From positions 4,164,652 through 4,228,651 of the forward strand of contig NC_063444.1 in the NCBI RefSeq assembly GCF_020379485.1: 64,000 bases of DNA. The letters are read 5' to 3'. Numbering within the stretch: position 1 is the stretch's first letter; the number at the start of each line of letters is the position of its first letter. The translations under genes and the position numbers were made by a program. This DNA is from Brassica napus (Eukaryota > Streptophyta > Magnoliopsida > Brassicales > Brassicaceae). This document shows positions 30,827-43,326 of the stretch, piece by piece. Below the pieces are notes generated by a model. That model saw nothing but the letters and a program-made list of their open reading frames with translations. It was not told the origin of the DNA and ran no database searches.

Positions 30827-32778
30827 GAAGAACTGAGAAAGTACAACTCGAACCAACAGACTATAATAAATAAGAGGATGTGTGTTTGGTCTTGTGTCTG
30901 CGTCAGCTTTTGGAGCTTGTGGAGGTCAAAAGTGATATAAAACAAGGGAAGCTTTTGTCTGTATATCAATAACTTTTCATATGCTCTCATTCTCAACAAT
31001 GCTGCTGACAAACAAAAAAGACTAACAAACACTAACACAAGTAGAACTGGCTCCCATCATAACAAACACCTTACTATACAATAATCTGCCAATCTATTTG
31101 TTCTTTATAAGATCCAGTTATACACAGAGTTGTGAAAACAATTTGCTACATGTGACTGCCAAGAACATTAGCATCCAGAAAAATAATCCTTTAACTGAGA
31201 AAGTGTCACTGAGGCTATGATACTAGGAAGAACAACACATCCCACATTTCAGAACTGTAACACACTTGGCAATAGGACCACAAGATTTTCCAGTATATAT
31301 TTTTAAGCAATACATGGCTGTAAGCTAGTTCATTACCAAACAAGAAACCAAACTAGAAACCATCTTTTTCTTTGATTAGTACGGAAAATAAAGTAGTAAC
31401 GGCAAAGTTCTCTCACCCACCAATAATAATTTTAAAGCAGAGAACATAATCGGTAATAAATACAACAAGGCAATCTAAACTGGCAAGTTTAATAAACAGA
31501 GTTCCACTCATATCAGTTAGTTGAGCTGTCACAAAAAGTTACAATTGCATCTGATACCACAAACTTTTCTCAAAGCTAAGTTCTTTCATCTCTTGTTTCA
31601 TTCATTCTCTCAGTTGAAAACAAAAGGGTTTAGGCCCACAATTAACGTTTTAAGCAACCAATAATGCTGTGCGAGCTTTAACAGTTGTTAATTACTATCT
31701 ATAAAAAGATGATGAAGTTCATTCTTTCCTGTCTACGGTTATAATCCGAAATCCTTAGTTGGCAACACTGATCTAAACCACATGCATACGCACATTTTCT
31801 ATGGTAGATGTAGAAAGAACACACTATTAGGCAAAACAACACATATGCAAGCTTTGTCCATTTTCTTTGTGTTGTGTAAGTTGTAACCAAAGATGAGATG
31901 ACAAAAATCATTTGACTAGTTCAATAATACAAAGATGATGAATCAAAGCTTTAACAGTAGCTAATAAAAATTTACTTTTTTTATATGAAATAAAAAAAAA
32001 CTTTGCATGTCACAGAGGAGGACTCAGATTCGCCTTTTCTCAGACAGATTAAAGGATAAAAACTCTTCCGCCATGGCTGCTATTAAAGCCCCGCCATGTA
32101 AGAGAGTGTTTACCACAACCAACGTCTGGTCCATTTGACTTCTTAAGAATCATCATAGTTTCCCAAGAAGAAGAAGAAGAAGAAGAAGAAGAAGAGAGTG
32201 AAACCTTATATATATATATAAAGAAAAGGAATCCATGTGAAAGCGAGGAAGACAGAGTTGGTAGTTGTGATGGCCATGGAGAAGATTATTTTAAATGATT
32301 CATCACCACTTTTTCAAGTGACTCATCAAAGAAAGATTTGAAATCATCGGCGTCCGCTTCCACCGGAAGATAACGACGGCGAGGCCATAGATGGCCGCCA
32401 TGTCGAGACCCTCCGGGAGCAGAACCTCATACTTAAACTAATGAGTGTAAAAATCCAAAGGCCACTCCTTCAGAAAATTTATATTACCCATTTTTCTAGC
32501 TTGCAATTTCCAGTTTCACCCTCCGGCGATTAACCTGAGGCTCCGAGCTGTAAAAGGGTATTTTGGTCATTTAAAAGGAAGAATAAAGAATGCTGGTGCT
32601 TTACAGAGTTTACAACAATGGAGAGGGGTAACACACACACACACACACACAAAAAATATGAAAATAATCTTAGATGGACTCTTTGCCCTTTTGCTTAACT
32701 ATTCTTGTGTCTATGACTTGTCCTGATAAGTTGATAGTATATGTAACCTGTTTTATGATATACAAAGAAGACATTATT
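30827..32778. other. intergenic
   Basis: About 2 kb. It contains an AGA trinucleotide array (about 32167-32196), an AC dinucleotide array (about 32632-32651) and a GC-richer island at 32300-32580 with short open frames on both strands. No recognised protein motif, RNA gene or transposon end. Confidence 0.4.
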
Positions 32779-34512
32779 TCACTTTTTGTCAAGAGGACAT
32801 GTCATAACTAGAGAAAGAAGTACACTTACAAACTCTGAGAAGCTAACTCTGTGAAGAAGAAACCCATCTTCCATTTCCCTGACAATTATGCATTTGATAT
32901 TAGAGATATTGAGATTGAGCTGTCCCCATGTTTATGATTAATAATGTTGTTAGTTGTTACCTCTTACTATCATTCGTTAAACCTCGGTTCTCTGATGCAT
33001 TAGGAACCATAATGCAAGTGAAGCTATCTTCGTTGGCTCCGTTGCTACAGCCCTTTTCGCTTATATACATGTTCTTGAATCATCAAAGTTTTTTTCTCTC
33101 AGATGTTTTCCATTTCACTGGACTAGATACGGCGATAAAAAAAATTTCTGGAATGTGATGGAGTTTTCAGTGTCTTACCACTCCATATTTGATGGTGATT
33201 TGCTGAAATGTCCTTGCAACTCCCTTGGCTTCCTCTGGACCATTACTTAGTGTATATGCGAATAAGGGGTCTGATCCAACCACAATGCGCCTGCATCAAG
33301 AACGACTATAGAATGTTGCTTCCATCCATAAAGAAAATTAGGTAAGCAACTAATAAAGAGAGGAGCTTTGTTGCGGTATTGCCACAAGTTCTTGAGAGAT
33401 CAAGAGAGTCTATGAGCTGAGTAGCAGACTTACCAGTCACCATCTGCTGCTTTTAGAACCTTTGTAAGTTCTTTCAATTGGCTGATCATCGAGCCATTCA
33501 ATGATCCACTCATCATTTGCTTGAATTGCAGTAAGATGGTGGAATTATTATCAGAGAAAAGAAAAAATGTGCATTTCCTTCAAATTCACAGATACAAACT
33601 GATTATACCTTTTGTAACGAGCCAGTGTCTACAAAAACAACATCCAAGGATCCACCAAAAGGCATCTCGATGTGCTCTCTGAAACTCCCGGATCCTTTCT
33701 TCGTAGTATACCTAAATTTGCATAACATTGACCAGTCTTACAGTTGAACTTGAAATAAGTCAGCTAAAAGGGTTCGTTCCACATGATCAAATTACCATGG
33801 AAGTTTCAGTGTAGATGAGACTCGAGTATCCTGCCAAAACACCAACACACTCATTACTCATAAACTGTCTGAAACAAAAGAGATCATAACCTTTTTGTTC
33901 ATATCCACTAGAGTTCAAGTAAGCAAATAAGAAGATTAAGCTTGAGAGCTGACATTTAGCAGGAGTAGATCTTCTTCTCCATCCTCACTTGTGCTCACCA
34001 CAAATTTAGCCTTGTAAGTTTCCGCAACTCTCTCCATCTTCATCCATCAAAACAACAGCACAACATCAGTACAATAATCTCTTATCTACCAAGGAAACAT
34101 ATAATATCCTTAAAATCAACAACCTAACTTGTAAAGGCCTAACTAGAAATACTAAGAAGAAGCAAAAAAAAAATCAACATTTTTCTTCTTTCTGGTGGAA
34201 CCAAGAGTGTGATCTAATTAATATAAAAGACTCGATTTTTCAATCTGAGGAGGCTAGGATTTCTATAAAGAACCAAACTTTCATCATTGAAAGAAGATGG
34301 GAAGAAACACACACCAATCGGAGAAGACGAGTTTGGCGTTGAAGAGGCCTGAAACCACAGGAGACGGAGATGAAATGGAGATCTAGAGCTCCGGCATTGT
34401 CATCGTCGTTGCTGGATAACAAAGATTGGTGACCAAAATGCAGAGACACATAGACGATGAGACAGAGAGATAACTGGATAAAGACTGTGCAACCCCATGA
34501 AGATTTCTTCAT
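32779..34512 (-). CDS. purple acid phosphatase-like protein without metal ligands
   Basis: Eight exons on the minus strand: 34512-34315, 34037-33954, 33830-33796, 33711-33609, 33519-33434, 33290-33179, 33073-32961, 32878-32779; all GT-AG and in phase, 276 residues. The N-terminus has a hydrophobic anchor (VFIQLSLCLIVYVSLHFG). Later motifs recall small purple acid phosphatases and calcineurin-like phosphoesterases: FVDTGSL, SQLKELTKVLKAADGDWRIV and VVGSDPLF where active enzymes have VVGHHP. The metal-binding GDWG, GDNFY and GNHD motifs are absent, and the histidines of GHH are replaced. It is therefore probably not a phosphatase. Position agrees with At4g30993, annotated as metallophosphoesterase-like. 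The last two exons are the least certain: the 5' exon 8 junction rests on frame continuity and the conserved-looking EMEDGFLLHRV. Confidence 0.82.
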
Positions 34513-35584
34513 CCCTTACACAAACAATAGTTTTCTTATCTGAAAAAAAAAATTGGCGAGATTCAAAAGAAAATGAACAGTTTAAGGTTCTTGTCTTGTT
34601 ATGTGGTTGTAAGAAAATGGGCAGGATGATGAACATGTCATGTCATGTCGCTGACTCAATCGGCCTACAATTATTTCTTATTGGGACACAAATTAAATAA
34701 AAGATGAGATCGCATCGTACACGAAAGATTCGTGGTTGAACATGAGTGGTAGTAATAGTAATCGTCCCCTTTGAATTGTCACACGATAAGTTTGCAGTTG
34801 CTTTCGCTTTTAAAACTCTCCTTTGTTCAAAACATTTTGCAAACTATTCATTCTTCGACCACATGACTTCAAAACATAACTCGCAATTGCATACTAAGCA
34901 GTAGGCCCGGGGCGTTCGGGGCCGTTGGTTTCGGTTGTTTTATCTTCACAAGTCTCATTCGAATTTTACTAAATATCGGATCGGATCCGGTTCGGTTCCT
35001 TCCGGATTTGATTTGGATCGGATTGTAACCAATATTTAAAATCGTCAAAAAATATTTTTTAAAACCCGAAAAACTGATAAAAAAATCAAAATATATAAAT
35101 TATTCACACATCTAATTAAAATTTAGTTAATTTACCTAAACTAACTGAAAAATATTTGAAATAACAAATAAAACAAACTACAAAGATGTTTAGAACAATA
35201 TAAAATATATAAATTACCTTAGTATATATACAAACATTAATATATTTAACTAATTTCGAATATCGTGGGACCTAGTTCGGATTTCGGTCCGGTTCGGGTT
35301 ATACCTAAACACCAAAGTACTAAATTCATAAGTCATGTTCTGATATTATTGTTTAATGACTTGGATCCAGTTTTGGTTTTTCCGGTTTGGGTCTAACTAG
35401 CTATTTTCGGCTAGGAATCTTAAAAAAGTATTCTATTACGGAGGCCCAATAAGGCTGCAAAATTTTGGTTAAGCCCAATAAAACTCGGCCCTAGCGTCTA
35501 TATGTATTTCGCGAGACGCTCTAAATTTTTATTTAGATTCTCATTCATAAAGAACTATAGAATATTTTTGGTATATACTAATAA
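34513..35584. other. intergenic up to the Helitron
   Basis: About 1.1 kb. From about 34905 to 35440 the sequence carries dispersed CGGTTCGG / TCGGATCCGG motifs around an AT-rich core, a pattern of old Brassicaceae repeats, but no clear ends or target duplication are visible. Confidence 0.35.
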
Positions 35585-35677
35585 TCTATATTATAATAGA
35601 TCAGTTTTTGCTCACTCCTCAGCGCGCCACGTCATCGTTTTGTGGGCCCCACTTTTAAAAAGTGTAAAAAAGTGTCA

Positions 35678-35745
35678 AGCCTATGGCTCGAACCCGGGTT
35701 ATTGAGATATAAACACCAACATTTATACCACTAAGCTAACTGATA
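35678..35745 (-). repeat. tRNA-like Pol III promoter remnant
   Basis: On the minus strand TTAGCTTAGTGG (35739-35728) matches a Pol III A box and GGTTCGAGCC (35694-35685) matches a B box, 33 bases apart. It may be a SINE head or a decayed tRNA inside the Helitron. No tRNA cloverleaf can be completed. Confidence 0.5.
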
Positions 35746-36153
35746 CCTTTGTACATTGATGGCCGAACCTAATATATATTTATGAAGGTCGGAATCCCTT
35801 GCTTCTTCGGCTTCCTTTGAGGGTCGGACCTACAAGTGTGTTATGAGTTTCATTTTTAAATGAGATTCATCACGTTATATGAAAAAAAACTTAAGTTTGC
35901 AACAATTATGGTTTTCCTATATTGTAAACTGTTGTAGTTTAATATGGGTTCTTTTCATCATTGTCTCAAACAAGTCTGAGTTACAGAGTTGCGCCGTGTG
36001 TATGTTCGTAATCTATTTTTTCACCGGTGAACTCTTCATGTCCCCATCTTAAATCGCTTGATCATAAATGTTCCTGATTTGTAGCCCCTTTGTAAACCAT
36101 ATATATATGATTCTCATCTTTGATGAACTCAATATGCATCTCCACAAAACTCA

Positions 36154-36578
36154 TTGATTCCTTATAGCTTTAACAATCTTCTAGAAAATGTTTCTCTCTA
36201 CCTCTCCAGTTCGTCAAACCGGCGTCCCGGCGTCCGTCACTCAACCTTCGAGTCTCTCCGTCTTGGTCTTAGTAGTCAGAGCATAGCCTCTGGCTTCCTC
36301 CGCTTCTGGGATTCCCTGAACTTCAAGAAAGACAGGGAGTTTGTGGGAATCACGGTTCTTTTCCTCGATGAAAAGGTAAGTTAATCTTCGATCTATCACA
36401 CTTATTTAACATAATTGTTTTAATTTATTTCCTGATTCTTTGTTGGATAATACTATTTGCAGATTCCGTGATTCATGGGTTTACTCCCGTCGGACATGCT
36501 AATCATTACATGCCATCTTTGAAAGCAGATTCCATTGTGAAAGTCGATCGTTTTGAGGTTGCTAGGTGCTCCAAGTGA
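36154..36578 (+). pseudogene. RPA70-like OB-fold (DUF223) fragment in the Helitron
   Basis: The first part (GFLRFWDSLNFKKDREFVGI, then TVLFLDEK) and, after an intron-like gap (GTAAGT at 36376 to TTTGCAG near 36462), VIHGFTPVGHANHYMPSLK and IVKVDRFEVARCS resemble the N-terminal OB fold of plant RPA70-like proteins that are abundant in Brassicaceae and often travel with Helitrons. The join is out of frame by the visible splice sites and a stop follows at 36576, so it is a decayed fragment. Confidence 0.55.
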
Positions 36579-37744
36579 TCGCGAACACAAACCTAGAAAT
36601 TGGTAAACATAGCATATTTGGCAGCTCCAAGCAAGATTACAATCAGACAAATTCAAGTGGAATGACATACCAACAACTGAAACTGGTAATTAGTCAACAA
36701 CTTATCCCATATTTTCCTTATCTGAAAAAATCTACTGTGTTTCTTATCTATTTTTTCATCTACGCAAATTTAGCCTCTGTCATGGATAGCTCTCTCCCAA
36801 GAATTGCATTGTCTATGGTTTCTGGGAAGAAAAAGATCTTGCTCCTGAAAAAAGACTGTGACAACCCTGTTGTAAGATTTTAGTTTATGCAGAACAAAAA
36901 ACCTTGATTTATTTTCTATTTAGTATAGTGATAGTTGTTGACAATCATTAGTTATTTGTCAATATGTTTTTTATGCGGCATTTCAGAACTCTCCATTCCA
37001 AGCGGAACAGCAGATGGAAGCTTATTTTTCTGGAAGCTCATCGACTTCAAGACAGAATAAGAAGATAGATGTTGGTGGGAGCTTAATCACGGGAATACTT
37101 TAGAGAAGTGAGACGGCCTAGCCAGACTTCATCTTTTGTACAGCGTGAGCAAAGAGTGGAACCCACAAAACACGAGAGAAGAAAAAACAAAACACGAAAT
37201 TAACATATTCAGATCTTCTCTCTTGCATGTCTAACATCTGGCGCCGACAAAACTCAACACCCACGGCAGACGAAGCTGATGCAAGTAAACCTCTCATCAA
37301 TCATGCTTAAAATCAATCTACGCTTTTCAATCTCACAAACTAAGAAACAATTTTACCTACATGAATCGGGAAATTAGTGCCCATATTCCCGACATAGAGA
37401 AAAAAAAGAGTTGAAGTCCTAACAGTTTTTTCAGTATTAGACTAAACCACAGATTCAAGGTCCAGTTATTTTGAAATCCAAACATTTTAAATCCAAATTT
37501 ATTATTTTTTTCATGCACTGTTTGATTTATATACAAACAACTACCTAAGTAAACACTAACAAGTTCCATCACCCTCAACTTTGAACATATAAGATATAAA
37601 AATATCAACATATGACTTCGTCGTTCATTCTTATATCAAACTCATCAACCTATGTAATATCCAAAGTCCCATCAATCACATTATAGACAAAAAACAATAA
37701 AATCCCGTAAACAAAACTATACAATACACTTATAATGTAGCCGA

Positions 37745-37775
37745 CTCCGCGCTTACGCGGAGACTATGCACCTAG
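37745..37775 (+). terminator. Helitron 3' terminal hairpin and CTAG
   Basis: CTCCGCG-CTTA-CGCGGAG stem-loop followed by ACTATGCAC and CTAG. In Helitrons this structure marks the end of rolling-circle replication; it is not a transcription terminator. Confidence 0.87.
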
Positions 37776-38269
37776 TACTAATAATTAAGCAGAAAACATA
37801 AATGATTATTGTGTGTATGAGATGGTAGATCTATCTATGTATGCATGTTGTGTAGTACATTAATGCTTACCAACATTGCAATTAATAAATGGGAAGTGTA
37901 TTTAATCAAAGCCCATCTCTACCTCTTGTGAGTTTGTGCAAAACTCAGAATGTCCCATGTGCTTAATCATGCATGCTTGTAATTATATATACCATGCAAC
38001 TAAATATTAATGTAATCTAGTTCGATGTATTCCTCTTTGCAAATTTTATACGAAATGACAGAAATAAAGATTTTTTTTTTTTGATAATTAATGCCATTAG
38101 TTAACAAATGACAAAAGAAAATATCAAATCATCTATGGAGAGGAGGGAGTTTACAACCTTAAGAAATATTATTTTACATGGACTATAACAGTGATCAACA
38201 TGTTAGATTATAACTTATATTTCAAGACAACAGATGGCACACTTATATGACAATAGAATGTTGGACTTA

Positions 38270-38570
38270 GAGCATGTCCGATGTAAACCTCTATATTTTT
38301 TTCTAAAATAAAGATCTCTATTATAGAGTTGAAAATGTTCCAATGTATGTCTGTATAATAGAGTTCCTCTATTTTAAAGGAAAATATAGAGGAAAGTTAC
38401 TTTTTGCCTCTATATTTATAGGTAGAAATATCATATCTCTATATTTTCTCCTATAAATAAAAGAACTCTATTATAGAGACATACATTGAAGCATTTTTAC
38501 ATCTATAATAGAATTTCTCTATTTTAGGGGAAAATATAGAGATAGAAATAGGAGTGGGTTAAAGATGGTC
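38270..38570. mobile_element. MITE with TTA target duplication
   Basis: Ends GAGCATGTCCGATGT and, on the other strand, GACCATCTTTAACCC; TTA flanks both sides (38267-38269 and 38571-38573). The interior is built of imperfect inverted CTCTATATTTT / CTATTATAGAG motifs. Typical Tourist-like (Harbinger-derived) MITE. Confidence 0.65.
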
Positions 38571-38672
38571 TTATAGAAAAGAAAAGAAAATGGTTATGTA
38601 TATTATTTCTTTTGTTTTGAAAAAATGGTTATGCATATTATTATTATGGCAGAACACGAATATAACAGGATT

Positions 38673-39292
38673 CAGTGCCGTGCCAACCTTCTCAGGGGCT
38701 CGAGGCAAATACGATGACTTAGCATTAGATTTTCACTATAAAAATTATTTATAATCAAAATATTAATTATATTGTAATATAATATAAAATACTAAATAAA
38801 AATAAAATAAAATAACATTAAAAATGATTATAGTATTTAAATGATTTCACTTTCCGTTTTTTTATAAAGCATTTTCTTTTTCTTTTTTAAGATATGTTCT
38901 ATATCTTAAAAATTATAAGGAAAAAAATAAAAGGCATTCTAATTTATATATGTCAAAATAGGATAAAGTATGCTAACCATCAACATTCACACCACTAAAT
39001 TTAGCAAATAAATTATTTTAAATAGAAATACAATTTTTTTGGTAGAAACAAATTTGAGAAAACAAAATTAACTAAAAAACTTGAACTTGAACAAATAAAA
39101 GGTTGTTTTTTTTATACTATAATTTTAACAAAAAAATATATATTTTTGTAATTTTTTGGTTTTGAGTTCAAGTAAAAAACATAAGTTTAAACAATTTTCA
39201 AGGATTTCTTAGAGATTTGGGCCCTAATTTTTGTAAATTACGTGGGGGCCTAAGGCTAATGCTTTTTTGCTAACACTATAGGCACGCCTCTG
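38673..39292. mobile_element. non-autonomous hAT-type element
   Basis: Terminal inverted repeats CAGTGCCGTGCC and CAGAGGCGTGCC (minus strand) are flanked by ACAGGATT and ATAGGATT, an 8-bp target duplication with one mismatch, as expected for hAT transposons. The 620-bp interior is very AT-rich and encodes nothing. Located 0.6 kb upstream of LRL2. Confidence 0.78.
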
Positions 39293-39300
39293 ATAGGATT

Positions 39301-39915
39301 TATATACTCGACCAAAGGATATGGTGGTACTCGTGATGATTATGATATATACTCCGTTTCATTATCGTTTAAGAGGATCTCAAATTTCTCAAACTTAACG
39401 AGGTCGGTGGAGAACAACAGGTTCATCGGATGAACTAACGTATTGATTTAATTTTCAAAAAAAAAAAACTAACGTGATTTAAAACAAAAAGGATAATATA
39501 AAGCCATCTACTATAAGAAGTGTGATCTTTTTTGTTGATTCTTATTCTTAAACACAAGTATCGTCTATGGGGATAGCATGTTTGTGATCTTGGCGACAAT
39601 TGGTAAACAGTAGAATCTCGAGATGAACCAGAGAGCTACATGATTATATGACTTTACGCATTTATGTTACATGTCTGAATTTAATATGTCTGAATATAGT
39701 TGTCATTCCCAAAAGTGTTGTTCTGCTTTACTATCTTGAAGATGATAGAAAAAAAATGTTAACGTATGTTTTTACGCTTATAACCCTATAAACTTCAAAT
39801 ATTAACATCCTTATCCCCTCCTTAAACACACCATAAAAGCCGTAAACCACCTCTACATGTTCAACAAACCCTCACTCAAATCGGAACATTGTTTAAGAAG
39901 AAGAAGCAGAAAGAC
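39301..39915 (+). promoter_or_regulatory. LRL2 upstream region
   Basis: 615 bp between the hAT element and the LRL2 start. A CCTATAAAC TATA-like block lies near 39785. No root-hair element can be claimed with confidence. Confidence 0.35.
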
Positions 39916-42098
39916 ATGAACTCATCTCTTCTAACTCCTTCCTCTTCTTCTTCTTCTCCTCACCACCTCCAATCTCCTGCGACGTTTGACCACGATGACT
40001 TCCTCCAAAACTTCTTCTCCTCGGCTCCTTGGCCTTCCTCCGCACTCGACGACGACGCTCCTCCCCCTACCTCTGACTCCTCCCTCGCTGGCTTTCACCA
40101 TCACGACGTTGATTCAAGAAACCAGATCACGATGATTCCTTTGTCTCACCACAATCCAAACGACGCCGTTGATGTTAACGCTCTCTACAGTGGCTTCTCC
40201 GCTGGATCTCTTCCTTTCCACTTCCCTCAGGGATCCGGAGGAGGAGTTATAAAACAAAGCCACACACAAACGCAGTCTCAGGCGACGGCGTCAACCACCA
40301 CCGGTGGCACGGCGGCGACGCCTCAGACTAAGCCTAAAGTCCGAGCTAGAAGAGGTCAAGCCACTGATCCTCACAGTATCGCAGAACGGGTTTGTTTTTT
40401 TTTTCTATTTTTTCCTCATTATTCGTGTCAGTTACCAAGAAAAATGTATGTAGCAAACTGTGCAGTAATATATTTTTGGGGTGATTATATGAAATATTTT
40501 GAAATTATGGAACAGTTACGAAGAGAGAGAATAGCAGAAAGGATGAAATCTCTTCAAGAACTTGTCCCTAATGGCAACAAGGTAAGTTTACATACATGAT
40601 TTTAATTATCCTTTATGTCCATGTTTAGTAAAGTTTAATTAATAAGGGATTCCAATCCAGTTTGTATATACATTTCTTTAGTACATCATAACTTGGACCA
40701 CAAATGAATCAGATTGGTGATGTGTTTTAGTCTTGGAGTTCATAACTTGGACCACAAATGCTAGTACATATATACACAGAGCTTTGGACTTTTTATACAA
40801 TCAAATGATTAAACACTGATTAACTATTTTAATATTGGATTAAAATAACAAGTAGTAATAAACAGGTGTAGGATCTCTAGCTAACAAGTTTTTTTATCTA
40901 TTGTTTAAAAATAATAATTAACAGACAGACAAAGCATCAATGCTCGATGAGATTATCGATTATGTCAAATTCTTACAGCTCCAAGTCAAGGTGATTCTCT
41001 ATCTCTCTTTGATAATTTTAAAAATAAATGAAATGTTTTTTTTGTTCATATAATAATGGAAGCTTCGTTACCTCTGAGTTTGATATTACAATAGGGTGAT
41101 TATAACTTGTAATCTTCTCATATTATCGTATATGTATTGTTAAGATGTAGAACAGTGAACTTAGTAAACTTCTTTTAAAAAATGTATATATGTAGGTACT
41201 AAGCATGAGTAGATTGGGAGGTGCTGCTTCTGTTTCTTCTCAAATCTCTGAGGTAATTCAACTATTTTTTTATTTCCTTTTAGTTCTAATCATAGACTAG
41301 TGTTGATTAGAGAAAAAAAAGAATCACAGACTAGATATAATTAGGTTTTCATTTAAGTCAAATACTAGTATATTTTTTCGTATGGTGAGTTATCATTCTA
41401 ATCGCATTTTATTATTCGCACGTTCGTATCATTTTCGTACATGATGATGAAGATGACGAAATCACTGGAAACATTAGAATGAGATTTAATCATTTATGTT
41501 ACAGCTACTAGACATATAATTTTTTATATTATGATGGAGGCTCTTGTTTTGGTTAAAGAAGAATACAAGTTTAAAGTAGTTTTGGTTTCGACTTTCTAAC
41601 ACAAATAAAAGTTTTCCAAAAAGAGTAAAAAACAAAACAACAAACTAAAAAAATGCAAAGCACGCGTGCTGATTTTTCACCTAAACCTCCGATCTTGACA
41701 TCATAGCTTTAGGGTTTTGCTTTTCATGCTTTTTACTATTGCCAAAAAAAATTTATTCATTTTATCAACCTTTTAAGGATGCTGGTGGGTCCAACGAAAA
41801 CACCTCCGGGGAGAATCAGATGACGGCGAAAATGACGGAGCACCAAGTGGCGAAGCTAATGGAAGAGGACATGGGATCAGCCATGCAGTACCTACAAGGC
41901 AAAGGTTTATGCCTCATGCCCATATCCTTAGCCACCACCATCTCAAACGCCACTTGTCCTTCCCGTAATCCTCTGATCTCAGCCGTTAAAGAAGCTGGCG
42001 TTCCTTTGTCTCCTAACACAGCTACTACATCAATCTTGAATGGTAACGGTGCCCCGTTGGTAACCGTTAAAGACTCTTCCTCAGTTTCTAAGCCGTGA
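39916..42098 (+). CDS. LRL2: bHLH transcription factor LRL2-like
   Basis: Nuclear bHLH protein of the LJRHL1-like group that promotes root hair growth downstream of auxin and RHD6-type factors. Five exons: 39916-40389, 40516-40581, 40925-40990, 41196-41252, 41778-42098, in phase, 327 residues. The ATG at 39916 is the first in frame. The N-terminus is Ser/His/Asp-rich and of low complexity. The bHLH domain is split over exons 1-3: [35 protein letters not shown], then [20 protein letters not shown]. After it come [10 protein letters not shown] and the group-specific [20 protein letters not shown]. The His-Glu-Arg E-box-contacting pattern (H..AER..R) is intact. LRL2 (At4g30980) is chosen over LRL1 and LRL3 from map position. 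Confidence 0.93.
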
Positions 42099-43326
42099 TA
42101 ACGGCGGTTTAAATCTTATTAACTTTCCTTTTTTCGGGAGTTAGGCTGAGTGGGAAACAGAGACAATGAGAAGTGGGATAGGTGGTTTTGGTCTAAGTCT
42201 AGAAAGAATAAGGGGTTGTGTTTTGGAATTCAACACCGTATTTGCGTTCACTTTGTTTGTCTTTTACCTACTACAAACCACTATCAATGGCACACTCATG
42301 TTTTCTCTTTGTTATTTTGTATTAAGCTAATATCTGCAATGGTTTTTGGTTTATAAAGTTATTTACCATTCTAATCCAGTCGATATGATGGATGAAATAT
42401 ACTCTAATCAAATCGAGACGAATCATGCGGATACACTGTATAGTTCTATATTGCATTGGTATGTCTCACAAAAAAATGATTCCATCTAGCAAAATGTCAA
42501 TGATAATAATAACTTAGGCCAAAATAGCTCGAAGATCGGACCACAAGTTTAAAAAATAACTCTTTAAAAACTAGTATTCATTTATAGAGTAACCTAAGAC
42601 TCGCTTACTTATTATATTCTGTAAAACAAATTAGTCTGATAACAAAATCTTATCTCTTTATATTATGATGCATTAGCATTGACTTCTTGTTTAAAAAAAA
42701 ATGGAGCTAAAAGCATAAGGGAAAAGGAATATCACGGCGAAGTTTGGAAGTATTGGGCTTAAAGAAAAGGAGTGTGGGACACAGTTTGATCTAACGAGTG
42801 GGTGGCTAGTGGCTACTAACTCCACACTACACACATTCATTTCTTTGTGATTTTCTAACAACGATCTAGCTATTACAGTTTGATTGTAAGAAGAGTTTCA
42901 AAATTAAACTACTCCGGTCTTAAAGAAGTTCATTATCTATTTTGTAACTTACCTTCAATTGGTACAAATATTATAAGCAACGCAATCAAAACATATATCC
43001 TAAAAATTGGTCGACCACTCCGCATACAGATTAACCATCTAGTTTGGTTGTTATTTGTTCAGTTCAACAACTAATCTCTCAATTTAAAGATCGGTAAAAG
43101 AAATCCACAAATCCATAATTTTCTATAAGAGTAATTTCCGGGAAAAGGGCAAAAAAACCATTAACAACAGCAAATGACCAGAATAAACTCACACCTGTTG
43201 CTGTGAATATGAGCAGGATTGAACCTTCTGCTGTTTCTGGAAAATTGGACCGCTGATGAAGCATTCTTATTGATAGAATTCAGGGTATCATCTTTACACC
43301 ATAAACTAAGAAAGACAACACATCTT
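42099..43326. other. intergenic, LRL2 downstream
   Basis: 1.2 kb of AT-rich DNA including the LRL2 3' untranslated region. No gene, RNA or complete transposon seen. Confidence 0.4.

Larger units (their letters stand above)
35585..37775 (+). mobile_element. non-autonomous Helitron
   Basis: The 5' end starts TCTATATTATAATAGATC and is preceded by host A (35584). The 3' end is CTAG (37772-37775) followed by host T (37776), as expected for rolling-circle insertion between A and T. Upstream of CTAG is a perfect 7-bp hairpin (37745-37762, loop CTTA) with a 9-base spacer. The 5' part (CAGCGCGCCACGTCATC) resembles ATREP-type Helitrons. No Rep/helicase is present, so it is non-autonomous. It carries an RPA-like OB-fold fragment and a tRNA-like segment. 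Confidence 0.87.

Noticed and set aside
30557..31038. Alternative minus-strand frames over the S28 5' end
   Set aside because: Out of register with the clear S28 frame and rich in residues from the CT repeat.
35678..35745. Working tRNA gene
   Set aside because: A and B boxes are present, but no acceptor or anticodon stems can be completed.
37118..37611. Minus-strand frames in and near the Helitron
   Set aside because: Short, no motif, overlapping non-coding Helitron interior.
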